Made by a program: the position numbers and the translations under genes. Shown piece after piece: positions 8,742 through 20,728 of a stretch of 41,387 nt of DNA (position 1 is the first letter of the stretch; every line of letters begins with the position of its first letter). The DNA comes from Terriglobia bacterium (lineage in GTDB: Bacteria > Acidobacteriota > Terriglobia > Acidiferrales > UBA7541): contig JAIQES010000041.1 in the NCBI GenBank assembly GCA_020073705.1, positions 1 to 41,387 of the forward strand, in the 5' to 3' direction. The notes under the pieces are model-generated. The model saw only the letters and a program-made list of their open reading frames with translations. It did no database searches and was not told the origin of the DNA.

Positions 8742-9584
8742 TTATTGGGGCGGAAGCTGAGGCCGGCCAGCGTTGATCCACGCAGTCAGCCAGTAGGAGC
8801 CTACATCGGTGGCGGCATCGGTGAGCTGGCGGATCACAATCGCTCCGGCCAGATTGTAAAAGCGGTCGTAATACTCATCCGTGTAATCGGAGAGCCCTTC
8901 GCGAGCCTGGCGATCCGCGAGAAGGATGTTTTCAAGCCATGCGTGCGCGGACATGCATGCGTCAAAGGCGTGATCGGTCGGGTCGCGCAGAAACATTGCG
9001 TCGTTTGGCCGCATAGGGAAAAAAATGGAAAAGCGACCCACCAGACTCGATCCGAAGCGAAGATCCACACCCGGCCGGCCGGATAAATGCCCGTCGAAGT
9101 TTTCCGTCGTATGAAACGGGTCATGTGCCTGGGCGACATACGCAGCCAGGTACGCTGCTGCCAACCGCGCCTGCTCCCAGTCATGGTCCCGAAGCGCTGC
9201 CGTCAATTTCTGGCTGTAAACGCCGATTTGCCATGGCAGAACCCCGGAGCTTTCCAGCTTGGCCTTGGTGAACTTGGCAACTGCCTCCTTGTAGTCCCTT
9301 GGCAGAGAGTTGAATGGAAATTTTCCGTAGTGGTCGAGATAGAGAAAATGATTGCGGCGCTCGGTCGAGGGATTCTTGGCAAGCCAGTCCAGAGGGTCGG
9401 TAACGTGGCGGCTCAAAAAATCACGGTTCGCTTCGAAGAACCCGCGGATATCCGGAGGAAGCGTCTCCACAGCCTTGTTGGCGACCAAACGCTGGGCATT
9501 TGCGCCCCAGGCGCGAGCCAACTGCGGAGCGGCAAGCAACACCGCCGCGAGTACGGCGGCGCGCGAAAGAGCCCTCGGAATCAA
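8742..9584 (-). CDS. Exported S1/P1-nuclease / phospholipase C-like protein with altered metal site
   Basis: A 280-residue protein with a clean Sec signal ending ARA, giving a mature N-terminal Trp-Gly as in zinc-dependent phospholipase C and P1 nuclease, where the mature Trp1 is itself a zinc ligand. Later regions also look family-like (NHFLYLDHYG, then YVAQAHDPFHTTENFDG). However, the position of the usual His6 is Gln (WGANAQR), and the usual HxxxD of the helix before the HxPxH stretch is replaced by residues such as Ala and Gln. The trinuclear zinc site is therefore probably incomplete. The start is TTG at 9584 with AAGGGAG 6 nt upstream; this TTG overlaps the TGA of the upstream permease by 2 bp, implying coupling. 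The assignment is structural, not functional. Confidence 0.65.
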   Translation of the reverse strand: MIPRALSRAAVLAAVLLAAPQLARAWGANAQRLVANKAVETLPPDIRGFFEANRDFLSRHVTDPLDWLAKNPSTERRNHFLYLDHYGKFPFNSLPRDYKEAVAKFTKAKLESSGVLPWQIGVYSQKLTAALRDHDWEQARLAAAYLAAYVAQAHDPFHTTENFDGHLSGRPGVDLRFGSSLVGRFSIFFPMRPNDAMFLRDPTDHAFDACMSAHAWLENILLADRQAREGLSDYTDEYYDRFYNLAGAIVIRQLTDAATDVGSYWLTAWINAGRPQLPPQ

Positions 9585-11113
9585 CGTTGCTCCCTTGCCA
9601 CGTCTGGATTCAGCGCGCTTCGGTGGCGGCCATAAAGAAAGTAGATCACCAGTCCGATCGCAAGCCAGACGAAAAAGCGGATCCAGTTCTCCAGCGTCAA
9701 ACCAGTCATTAGTATAAGGCAACAGAGGACGGATAGAATCGGCAACAATGGCACGAAGGGCACATGGAAGCTGCGAGAGCGGTCCGGCTGGGTGCGGCGA
9801 AGGATCAGCACGGCGAGGGAAACCAGCATGAAGGCAAACAGCGTGCCGATGTTCGAGAGATCGGCCAGAGTGCCGATATCAAAGATGCCGGCCGGTATGC
9901 CGACGAAAATACCCGCAATCCAGGTAGCCATGTGCGGTGTGCGGAATCTCACATGAACGCGCGCGAAAGTGGCGGGAAGCAGTCCGTCGCGCGACATCGC
10001 ATACCAGATGCGTGCCTGCCCCATCTGGTAAACGAGCAACGACGAGACCATGCCCATCAGGGCGCCGATGGTCACCCATCTCTGGAGAGTGTCGAGGCCG
10101 ATGTTGTGGAGCGCAGAGGCCACCGGAGCGGCGTCTCCGCGAAAGATGGAGTACGGCTGGATCCCTGTGAGCACGATCGCGACGGACACGTATAGAATCG
10201 CGCAAACCAGCAGGGAGAACAGAATTCCGAGCGGCAAGTCACGTTTCGGATTCTTACACTCTTCTGCGGCAGTAGAAACCGAGTCAAACCCGATGTAAGT
10301 GAAAAACACAAGGGCGCCCCCGGTCAGGACGCCCTGCCAGCCGTTCGGCATGAATGGCTTCCAATTCACCGGGCGGATGTACTTTGATGCGAAAACGATG
10401 AAGATAAAAATAGCGGCTAGCTTGATTCCCACCATGACGCTGTTGGCTTTGGCCGATTCGCGGATGCCGATCACGAGCAGGACCGTCAGCAGCATTACGA
10501 TCAGAAAGCCGACGATGTTGAAGTGGAGGTGCCAGCCGGAGTCGGGAGTGTAAGCCGGCGTGGAAAGCCCGGGGGGAAGATGGATTCCGAACGATTCGAG
10601 GAGGCTGTCCACATACGCTGAAAAGCCGACTGCAACGGCCATGTTCGAAACAGCGTACTCCAGGATCAAATCCCAACCGATGATCCAGGCGATCAGTTCT
10701 CCCATCGTTGCGTACGTGTACGTGTAAGCGCTTCCGGCAATCGGAATCATGGAAGCCAATTCGGCATAGCATAGGGCCGCAAATCCGCACACGACGGCCA
10801 CGAGGAAAAAAGAAAGCGCAATCGCCGGGCCTGCTCCGGGACGCCCAGTCGCCCCTGCCGCATGCGAACCATGCAGCAGGACCTGCAACAGCGGGGCTTT
10901 CAGGATGGAAGGATATTCAACAGCTTCACCGGCAGCCGCGGTGCCCGTGAGGACAAAGATGCCCGTGCCAATGATGGCGCCGATGCCGAGAGCAGTTAGG
11001 CTGACCCAGCCGAGAGACTTCTTTAACCGGCGTTCAGGTGCATCCGCATCGGAGATTAACTGGTCGATGTTCTTGATGCGGAATAGCCCTGAACCCACTC
11101 GGCACCATCCCAA
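9581..11113 (-). CDS. APC-superfamily amino acid permease (cationic amino acid transporter type)
   Basis: An inner-membrane transporter of 510 residues with about 12-14 hydrophobic segments. The first helix carries the APC signature GIGAIIGTGIFVLTG (about 41-56), which forms the substrate-binding unwound helix. LGWVSLTALG before it and FTYIGFDSVSTAAEECKNP in the middle are characteristic of the CAT/YfnA subgroup, and the long C-terminal pair of helices (14-TM layout) also fits. The substrate is probably a basic or broad-range amino acid; this is inference. The annotated start is TTG 11113; GTG 11098 is an alternative. Its TGA overlaps the start of the downstream nuclease-like gene. Confidence 0.9.
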   Translation of the reverse strand: MGWCRVGSGLFRIKNIDQLISDADAPERRLKKSLGWVSLTALGIGAIIGTGIFVLTGTAAAGEAVEYPSILKAPLLQVLLHGSHAAGATGRPGAGPAIALSFFLVAVVCGFAALCYAELASMIPIAGSAYTYTYATMGELIAWIIGWDLILEYAVSNMAVAVGFSAYVDSLLESFGIHLPPGLSTPAYTPDSGWHLHFNIVGFLIVMLLTVLLVIGIRESAKANSVMVGIKLAAIFIFIVFASKYIRPVNWKPFMPNGWQGVLTGGALVFFTYIGFDSVSTAAEECKNPKRDLPLGILFSLLVCAILYVSVAIVLTGIQPYSIFRGDAAPVASALHNIGLDTLQRWVTIGALMGMVSSLLVYQMGQARIWYAMSRDGLLPATFARVHVRFRTPHMATWIAGIFVGIPAGIFDIGTLADLSNIGTLFAFMLVSLAVLILRRTQPDRSRSFHVPFVPLLPILSVLCCLILMTGLTLENWIRFFVWLAIGLVIYFLYGRHRSALNPDVAREQR

Positions 11114-11231
11114 CGCGAAACGGATTGAGAACCGTGGAAACTCTACCTTGAGGGGCTTGGCCCCGCAACTGCCCGCATGGCCCCAGGGAAGCAGATGTGT
11201 TCAAAGACGCTCACAGAAATACTGTGCGTGC

Positions 11232-13493
11232 TCAGGCCCAGCTCAGATTCGCATACCTCTCCATGAGTTTCTTCGTTCCGTGATCGGAGAAACGCACGGT
11301 CAGTTTGCGGTCGTCGCCATCGCCCTCGACGCCGGTGATGGTTCCGGCGCCGTATGTGGCATGGCGCACGCGCTGGCCGATCAGCGGATTCGTCTCAGTG
11401 CGCCCGAGGCGGCGCGGCACCGACGAACGCGTTCTGCTTGGTGTTTCGGAATCGCGCCTGCCCGGAGCGGCAGCGCCACGCACTCGGCGGACAAACTCTT
11501 GCTCTGAGTAGGAATATTCGGGATCGGGCTCGTAGCGTCGGGTCTCTCCCGCGTCGGAAAGGGAGCCCTCCGCGGTATCAACCAAGCCTTCCGGGATCTC
11601 CTGCAGGAAGCGCGAAGGCAACGAGCCGATGAGGCGTTCCGAACCGTAAATGCGGCGATAAACGGCGCGCGTGAGCGTAAGCGTTTCCTTCGCGCGCGTC
11701 ATTCCAACGTAGCAGAGGCGGCGTTCCTCCTCGAGTTCTTCCGGATCGTTCTGCGAACGGCTGTGGGGGAAGACTCCTTCCTCCAAGCCGGTCAGAAATA
11801 CGTGGTCGAATTCAAGCCCCTTGGCGCTATGCAGCGTCATCAGTGTGATCAGAGCTTGCTCGTCGTAGCTGTCAGCGTCACTGACCAGAGCGGCGTGGTC
11901 CAGGAAATCCGTCAGCGTTTCGCCGCGCTCCGAGCCCTCGGCCATGGCGTTAACCAGTTCGCGCAGGTTGTCGGCGCGCGCGGTATCTTCACTTGAATCC
12001 CGCTGTGTGAGCATGTCGATGTAGCCACTTCGAATCAGAACGGACTGCAGAAAATCCGCGGGCGAGGAAGAAGCGGCCTCACCCTGGAGTTCCTCGATCA
12101 ATGTCCGGAAATCCTTAAGCGGAGCGACGGTGCGGCCCGAAGACCCCATATCGAGCATCTTGCCGATGGCCACCCAAAGCGACACGTCGTGCTCTCGGGC
12201 CAATGCGAAAAGCGAGTCCAGAGTCGTCTTGCCGATTCCGCGCGGGGGTGTGTTGATCACGCGCAACAGGGCGATATCATCGTCCGGGAAAATCGCCAGG
12301 CGCGCGTACGCGAGGGCATCCTTAATTTCCGCGCGCTGATAGAAAGAAAAGCCGCCCAGCATCCGGTACCGCATGCCGCGCGCGCGAAGTGCCTCCTCAA
12401 AGGCGCGCGACTGAGAATTGGTGCGGTACAAAACAGCAACGTGTACGGCCGGATCATCGCCATGCAAAATGCGGATGCGATCGGCGACGTATTCGGCTTC
12501 TGCCTTGGAGTCGCGCGCTTCGAAAAATCCCAAATTAACGCCGGAAGGGCGCGTGGCTTTTAGATTCTTACCGAGACGCCGCTGGTTTTTGGAGACGACT
12601 CCGGCGGCCGCGTCGAGAATCTTTTGGGTTGAGCGGTAATTTTGCTCGAGTCGCACGACACGAGCCCCGGCATAATCCTCGTCGAAGCGGAGAATGTTGC
12701 CGACATCCGCGCCGCGCCAGCGGTAAATGGATTGGTCCTCGTCCCCGACGACGCAGAGGTTGCGCGACTCACTCACCAGCAAGCGCAACAGGTCATACTG
12801 CGCGCGGTTGGTGTCCTGGTACTCGTCGACGTGGATGTAATGGAAGCGGCTTTGCCAGGCGGCACGCGCTTCGGGAAATTCCTTGAGAACCTGCACGGCC
12901 CGAAGCAATAGATCGTCAAAATCGAGTGCGCCGGCTTTACGGAGAATTTTTTCGTATGCCTCATACACCTTGGAGGCTGTGATGCCCAGTGCATCGTTGC
13001 GCTTTGCGGCGTCGCTGGCGACCTGCGAGGGAGTCAGTCCATGGTTTTTCGCGAAGCTGATCCGTTCCAGGAGGCCGCGGACGCGCTCGCCCGGGTCCTT
13101 GATGTTGAGCTGCTCGAGAGCGAGCTTAACGACGGCGGTCTGGTCATCCGCGTCATAAATCCTGAAGTCTCTGGGAAGGCCGAGGCGTGGGGCTTCACGA
13201 CGCAATAGCCAGGCGCAAAAGGAATGGAATGTGCCGATCCATGGATCGTCAAACGCAAGCCCCTCGCGGACCAAAAGGTCGCGGACGCGCTCCTTCATCT
13301 GCCCGGCAGCCTTATTCGTGAATGTGACGGCAAGAATCGTGCTCCCAGGGACACCCTTCTCGATCAGGTGAGCGATGCGGTAGGTAATGGCACGCGTCTT
13401 GCCCGTCCCGGCCCCGGCAAGGATCAGTACGGGTCCCTCAATGGCTGTTGCGGCTTCGCGCTGTCCGGAATTCAGTTCGTCAAGGAGAGTCAT
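11232..13493 (-). CDS. pcrA: ATP-dependent DNA helicase PcrA/UvrD
   Basis: Superfamily 1A 3'-5' helicase used in nucleotide excision repair, replication restart and recombinase removal. The 753-residue product has the Q motif (LNSGQREA), Walker A AGAGTGKT, DEYQDTN (motif II), GDEDQSIYRWRGA (III), LEQNYRST (IV), TLHSAKGLEFDHVFLTGLEEG (V) and VGMTRAKE (VI), then a PcrA-type C-terminal SH3-like tail (VRHATYGAGTITGVEGD). ATG 13493 (MTLLDELNSGQ) is chosen; the open frame runs 88 codons further upstream but that part is Cys/Arg-rich, unlike the family, and contains the promoter. Length and domain order are normal. Confidence 0.97.
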   Translation of the reverse strand: MTLLDELNSGQREAATAIEGPVLILAGAGTGKTRAITYRIAHLIEKGVPGSTILAVTFTNKAAGQMKERVRDLLVREGLAFDDPWIGTFHSFCAWLLRREAPRLGLPRDFRIYDADDQTAVVKLALEQLNIKDPGERVRGLLERISFAKNHGLTPSQVASDAAKRNDALGITASKVYEAYEKILRKAGALDFDDLLLRAVQVLKEFPEARAAWQSRFHYIHVDEYQDTNRAQYDLLRLLVSESRNLCVVGDEDQSIYRWRGADVGNILRFDEDYAGARVVRLEQNYRSTQKILDAAAGVVSKNQRRLGKNLKATRPSGVNLGFFEARDSKAEAEYVADRIRILHGDDPAVHVAVLYRTNSQSRAFEEALRARGMRYRMLGGFSFYQRAEIKDALAYARLAIFPDDDIALLRVINTPPRGIGKTTLDSLFALAREHDVSLWVAIGKMLDMGSSGRTVAPLKDFRTLIEELQGEAASSSPADFLQSVLIRSGYIDMLTQRDSSEDTARADNLRELVNAMAEGSERGETLTDFLDHAALVSDADSYDEQALITLMTLHSAKGLEFDHVFLTGLEEGVFPHSRSQNDPEELEEERRLCYVGMTRAKETLTLTRAVYRRIYGSERLIGSLPSRFLQEIPEGLVDTAEGSLSDAGETRRYEPDPEYSYSEQEFVRRVRGAAAPGRRDSETPSRTRSSVPRRLGRTETNPLIGQRVRHATYGAGTITGVEGDGDDRKLTVRFSDHGTKKLMERYANLSWA

Positions 13494-13522
13494 ATGGGAG
13501 AGTGGGCCCGTTAAAGAACAGC

Positions 13523-13551
13523 ATTCTATCCGACGCGGAGGGGTTCGGCAA
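13523..13551 (-). promoter_or_regulatory. Sigma70-type promoter of the pcrA gene
   Basis: Read on the minus strand, TTGCCG (13551-13546) and TAGAAT (13528-13523) are separated by exactly 17 bp. They lie about 30 bp upstream of the ATG, placing the transcript start just before the gene. Both hexamers differ from consensus at two or fewer positions. Its location inside the spurious N-terminal extension of the frame also supports the ATG 13493 start. Confidence 0.6.
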
Positions 13552-13712
13552 ATTCCCGTCCGTAATGGGCTCCGTTGCAGGAAGAAATCCTGTAAGATAT
13601 AGTGCTCGTGCCCGCGCCTAATTCCTCGAAGTGCCTGAATTCGTTTTTTTTCGAAAGCGGCCTTTGCGCAACGCGCGCTGCGGCCATGTCTGATACAATT
13701 TGACCTTTTCGA

Positions 13713-14330
13713 ATGCACCTTATGGACGCACCGACACCCCGGGTTCACATGCCCCACTGGCTCCAGGCCATTGTCGCCGGCACAGGCGGCCTGGGCCTTT
13801 TCCTGATCGCGTTTCTGGACTCTTCGGTTCTCACTTTTCCCGTCGTCAACGATCTGCTCCTGGTCGACCTTTCAATACGCCGTCCATCACGTATGCCCTA
13901 CTACGCCGGGATGGCGACGCTCGGCTCCGTAGCGGGCTGTTTGCTCCTTTATTACCTTGCGAGGAAGGGTGGCGAAGCCATGTTCAACAAACACGCCGGT
14001 CCCCGCGCGCAGCACATCCATGCCTGGATCAACCGGAACGGCTTCGTCAGCATCCTGGTTACGGCGCTTCTGCCCCCGCCGAGCCCTTTCAAGCTGTTCG
14101 TGATCGCAGCAGGCGCTTTGGAGATGCCTGTGCGCACCTTCGTCCTTGGCTTGATCGTGGCTCGCGGCTTCCGCTTTTTCGGTGAAGGATTCCTAGCCGT
14201 AAAGTACGGGGATCAGGCGACTCATTTCCTTGTGGCCCACAAACTCGAAGTTGCCGGAATCGCCCTGGGTATCGTGTTGTGCCTGTATCTGCTCTCACGT
14301 ATCGCATTTCGGCATCGTCCACCCGCATAA
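13713..14330 (+). CDS. DedA/VTT-domain (SNARE-associated Golgi type) membrane protein
   Basis: A small integral membrane protein, 205 residues, with about four to five hydrophobic segments. The re-entrant VTT-like core is visible as FLDSSVLTFPVVNDLLLV in the first half and LLPPPSPFKLFVIAAGALEM in the second, the YqaA/DedA pattern. Members move lipids such as undecaprenyl phosphate or phosphatidylethanolamine between leaflets, or keep proton-motive force and membrane composition balanced. The start could be ATG 13713, ATG 13722 or ATG 13749; none has a strong ribosome-binding site. It is divergent from pcrA across a 219-bp intergenic region. Confidence 0.8.
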   Translation: MHLMDAPTPRVHMPHWLQAIVAGTGGLGLFLIAFLDSSVLTFPVVNDLLLVDLSIRRPSRMPYYAGMATLGSVAGCLLLYYLARKGGEAMFNKHAGPRAQHIHAWINRNGFVSILVTALLPPPSPFKLFVIAAGALEMPVRTFVLGLIVARGFRFFGEGFLAVKYGDQATHFLVAHKLEVAGIALGIVLCLYLLSRIAFRHRPPA

Positions 14331-14382
14331 AGCGGCGCTCAATATGCCCTGCACCGCGCCGCAAAATGAAAGCTACACGAAT

Positions 14383-15390
14383 TCAGGGGCCCGACGGCGC
14401 GTCGAATTCGAGATGTTCGTTGATGACGAGGCTTTGCGCGTTTAGATCGATCACAGCGATGATGCCGCGCCGGCCGGGCAATTCGGAAGCGAAACGCATG
14501 TCCCGCAGACGAACCTGGTAGCCGTCGCCTTCGGGTTCCACATGGGCGAGTGGAAATCGGGCGTATCCCAGGAACTCGATAGCGGTGGCGGTGTTCCCGG
14601 CATTGCTGAGCGCCAGAGATTCTTCCGGCTTGAAGTGCACCGCGGCTGCGTCCGGATCGAAGACAGCGCCGGGTGACAGGGGCACGTCCACGTTGACCAG
14701 CGCATTGTCCGTTTCAACCACGCCCGACCAGATGAACGGATTGGAAGGCCGCGGGAAGGCCGCCACTACCAGCGGCGCCTGACCGCGGTATTCGCGCGAA
14801 TCGAGTAGCGCCACCGCGCGCTGGTGTGCCACGGCACGCCCCGCGACAAACAGAGCGACCAGGAGCAGGCTCACGATCGCGCCCCGCTGCCGCCCGCGCC
14901 GCTTGGGCTTCGATCCGATCTCTTCCAATACGAGCCGGAACAATTCCGGCAGCAGCAATCCCGCCAGCAAGAAAAAAATTATCCAGGCGTCAACCGAATC
15001 CGCCAGGTCCCACCCATACCACTTCGCGCTGAAGGGCCACATCAGCTTCACGCCATAGCCGTTCAGCAGATCGAGCAGCAGATGAACCCCCGCTCCGACA
15101 ACGCACACGAGCAAGGCAGGGAGGGCGCCGATGGCGAACTGCGGAACCTTGCGCCCAGCGAACACGAAGACCAAAGTGACCGCGACGCTGAGTACAGCCG
15201 TTCCGAGTAACGAGTGTGTCGCCGTGCGGTGACCGTGCAGGAATGCGCTTGCACCCCCTAAACGGCTGACCCAGTCCACGTCGGCCACCAAACCAGAGAC
15301 GAGCAGCATGGGTGTCGCCATCCGCGTGACTTTGTTTAACCCGGCGCGGCCGAGAGCGATCGAGGTGAGAGCATGTGTCACAGGTTCCAT
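14383..15390 (-). CDS. YdjM-like membrane-bound metal-dependent hydrolase
   Basis: A 335-residue inner-membrane protein of the YdjM/DUF457 family. The diagnostic N terminus is present: MEPVTHALTSIALGRAG, then DVDWVSRLGG and HRTATHSLLGTAV, whose His and Asp residues form the presumed metal site. Several TM helices follow in the first half (to about residue 205), then a ~130-residue soluble C-terminal domain. The family is LexA-regulated in E. coli, but the enzymatic substrate is not established. It is convergent with the VTT gene and 69 bp downstream of the lipid kinase gene on the same strand. Confidence 0.85.
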   Translation of the reverse strand: MEPVTHALTSIALGRAGLNKVTRMATPMLLVSGLVADVDWVSRLGGASAFLHGHRTATHSLLGTAVLSVAVTLVFVFAGRKVPQFAIGALPALLVCVVGAGVHLLLDLLNGYGVKLMWPFSAKWYGWDLADSVDAWIIFFLLAGLLLPELFRLVLEEIGSKPKRRGRQRGAIVSLLLVALFVAGRAVAHQRAVALLDSREYRGQAPLVVAAFPRPSNPFIWSGVVETDNALVNVDVPLSPGAVFDPDAAAVHFKPEESLALSNAGNTATAIEFLGYARFPLAHVEPEGDGYQVRLRDMRFASELPGRRGIIAVIDLNAQSLVINEHLEFDAPSGP

Positions 15391-15459
15391 TGGAAGCAGA
15401 CGTGCCTCATTGACGTGGATGGATGCGGCACACCGCGCGTTCGAACGCCTCGCGAAATA

Positions 15460-18611
<3,152 letters not shown>

Positions 18612-18808
18612 ACTGCAGCATCACGCATAGGAGGCACCGCCACAACGACCATACAGGCCACGAGCCCTCTCCGGCGCAGTTTGTATCGTCATGATTGCCC
18701 GTAATCGTTCATCGGCGCAGCGTCGCTGTGTGGAGAAATGCTCCGCTCATCCCAATCAAGGTTCCCCCACCGAGGTCCGTGTCTATAGCCAGGTTCGCGA
18801 TGGAAGGC

Positions 18809-18814
18809 TATAAT
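18809..18814 (+). promoter_or_regulatory. -10 box of rnpB
   Basis: A perfect TATAAT ends 7 bp before the first base of the RNase P RNA terminal helix, exactly where the transcript should start. No convincing -35 hexamer is visible at 16-18 bp spacing, so the promoter may depend on upstream elements. Confidence 0.7.
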
Positions 18815-18821
18815 GTAAATC

Positions 18822-19382
18822 GGCGGACAGGCCGGGTGATCGCTGGGCTGGCCTTCGTAAGAAGACCGGCCGGGAGGAAAGTCCGGACACCGTAGTTCTG
18901 GTCGGGCACGTCGGGGACTAAAGTCCTCGGCGCAAACCGCCTCGGACTAAAGGGCAACGCGCCTGGTAACGCCAGGGGACCGAGTCTCTTCACGGTAAGC
19001 GCAAGCAAACCGCGCGGGTTCGGTCACGGAAAGTGCCACAGAAAATAAACCGCCGGTGCAATTCGCCTCGGTGACCGGCTGGAGGAAAACCTTCAGCGGG
19101 TCTGATGATGGCCTACGCAAGTGGGCTGAAACAGGCGAGAGCGCAAGGTAAGGGTGAAACGGTGGGGTAAGAGCCCACCGCGTCCCGAGCAATCGGGACG
19201 GCACGGCAAACCCCGCGTGGTGCAAGGCCAAATAGGAGGGGAGAGCTGGCCCAGCTCGTTATGACCCTCGGGTAGGCTGCTGGAGTCCCGGTGCGAACCT
19301 GGACCTAGAGGAATGATCACTGCGGTGCGTGGTTGCCATTATCCACGAGCCGAACAGAATCCGGCTTACAGGCCTGTCCGCC
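18822..19382 (+). ncRNA. rnpB: RNase P RNA (bacterial type A, enlarged)
   Basis: Catalytic RNA that removes tRNA 5' leaders. The ends form a perfect 12-bp P1 helix: GGCGGACAGGCC at 18822-18833 and its exact complement at 19371-19382. Conserved blocks are GAGGAAAGTCCGGA (18874-18887, CR-I), AGGTAAGGGTGAAA followed by GTAAGAGCCCACCGC, GCAAGGCCAAATAGG, GGGTAGGCTGCTGGAG and CAGAATCCGGCTTA near the 3' end. At about 561 nt it is some 180 nt longer than the ~380-nt E. coli RNA. The extra length lies in the specificity half: between CR-I and the CGCCTGGTAACGCC hairpin, after that hairpin, and in the P12 arm. A run of six T follows at 19389-19394. Confidence 0.96.
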
Positions 19383-19488
19383 ATTAAGTTTTTTATTGTG
19401 CATAGTTTCTAGTTCGGTCTCCGAGAAATTGCCGGCGATCGTGCAATATTTGTGCAATTGGTTTTCTCCAAGCCTTCGCCATTTTCCA

Positions 19489-19812
19489 TTATGCGCCAGC
19501 CCGGTCTCGCAGTTCCCTTACAAACGGCGCGTAATGCTTCTCGATTGTCGCCACGGTATCACCTAAGAGCTTCGCGAGGTCGTAGGGGCTGCCTCCTCTA
19601 GCCAGCATGTCTACCGCGAAGGTACCTCGGTAGCGGTGAGGGTGTGCATCAGGGACGCCGGCGCGCTTCCCCAAGGCGAGCATCCGCTCGTAGAGTCGAG
19701 GACGGGTAAGCGCCTTGCCGTTCCTGGGATTCAACAGAACGCGCTCTTCGGGAAATGGGTTGCGGCGCTCGCGTTCGGCCTCAAGCGCGAAAAGCAACTC
19801 TGTCGCGCGCAC
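19489..19812 (-). pseudogene. Tyrosine recombinase (integrase) C-terminal remnant
   Basis: An open frame of 107 codons matching only the last third of a phage-type integrase catalytic domain. HPHRYRGTFAVDML contains the box II HxxR, and LLGDTVATIEKHYAPF contains the late His/Trp-position and the nucleophilic Tyr. The N-terminal arm/core-binding domains and the first catalytic Arg are absent: the preceding gene's stop codon lies only one base upstream, so the 5' part has been deleted. It points back toward rnpB, whose 3' end is 107 bp away, as expected for an integrase beside its attachment site. It is probably non-functional. Confidence 0.8.
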
Positions 19813-19813
19813 C

Positions 19814-20347
19814 TCACCGCATCTTTGATTTCAGTTTGATCGTCTCGCCATCGGCAACGAACGTACCATATCCATGATGATGGACAGTTTTGGGATTTTT
19901 CTGCGCAGGGTCCCTCCAGGCCTTGAGAACTTCAAGGATGAAAAGGTTGTATCTGTTGACGAGGCGGGTATCGGCCACCTTGCATTCGAGATTGGCAAAG
20001 CATTCGGCCACCAGAGGCGGCGCCACCCTCTTGGCGGGCATGGGTGTCAGCCCGAACGCCGCAAACTTGTCGAGGTCGCGACCCGAGCAGTTGCCGACTC
20101 CCACAACCTTCGGCGCCAATTCGAGCGCCGGGATAGCGATTATACATTCCCCTGTCGCGCGCAACGCGGCAAAGCTGTGATTGGCCTTGCTGACGACGCA
20201 GGCGACAAGTGGTGGCTCAAACTCGACCATCATATGCCAGGACATCGTCATGACGTTGGCGCGGCCCTTGCGGGAGGTCGTCAGCAGGACCACCGGACCC
20301 GGTTCGAGCAACTGGTAGACTTTCGATAAAGGCAGATCTTTCATCAT
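19814..20347 (-). CDS. Flavin reductase-like FMN-binding split-barrel protein
   Basis: About 177 residues with the pattern of the flavin reductase-like domain: KVYQLLEPGPVVLLTTSRKGRANVMT at the start, then VEFEPPLVACVVSK, HSFAALRATGECIIAIP and ECFANLECKV. Members bind FMN and act as NAD(P)H:flavin reductases or as flavoprotein electron carriers. The start is uncertain: Met-Met at 20347/20344 gives the standard N terminus, while the open frame extends 48 codons further (to 20491) with no family resemblance. It sits against the truncated integrase, so its own 3' end may also be a junction, although the C-terminal length looks normal. Confidence 0.72.
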   Translation of the reverse strand: MMKDLPLSKVYQLLEPGPVVLLTTSRKGRANVMTMSWHMMVEFEPPLVACVVSKANHSFAALRATGECIIAIPALELAPKVVGVGNCSGRDLDKFAAFGLTPMPAKRVAPPLVAECFANLECKVADTRLVNRYNLFILEVLKAWRDPAQKNPKTVHHHGYGTFVADGETIKLKSKMR

Positions 20348-20728
20348 TGTCGCGGCTCTGGCCTGCATCTGAACATCGCGGAACCCTACTGAGCGAATGC
20401 CATCCATCTTGCTGAGACGCTGGCCGAGCCAGAGACAGTCCAGATCCCCCAGGCCAGAAGTTATAACAAACGCGCCTGCGGGTCCATGCAATCGCTGGTG
20501 GATGGCGGCGTACTCGGAAGCGACCGGTTACCTTCCGGATTGGCGACGACTCACCACAAATCTTGCGCTTCAGGCCCTGTCCCTCCAAAGCAGGCAGATA
20601 CTCCCCGGATCCGAGTATTCCGAGTATATTGATGAAGAGCGATACGGCGGAGATCAGCTTGAAGGGCGGAAACTAGGCAGAGTCGCGGATACATCGAGCG
20701 CTCAGACGAAAACGCGAGGGCAACGCAA

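Noticed and set aside
13494-13757. An 88-codon N-terminal extension of the PcrA helicase
   Set aside because: It covers the pcrA promoter and is Cys/Arg-rich; the helicase family starts at MTLLDELNSGQ.
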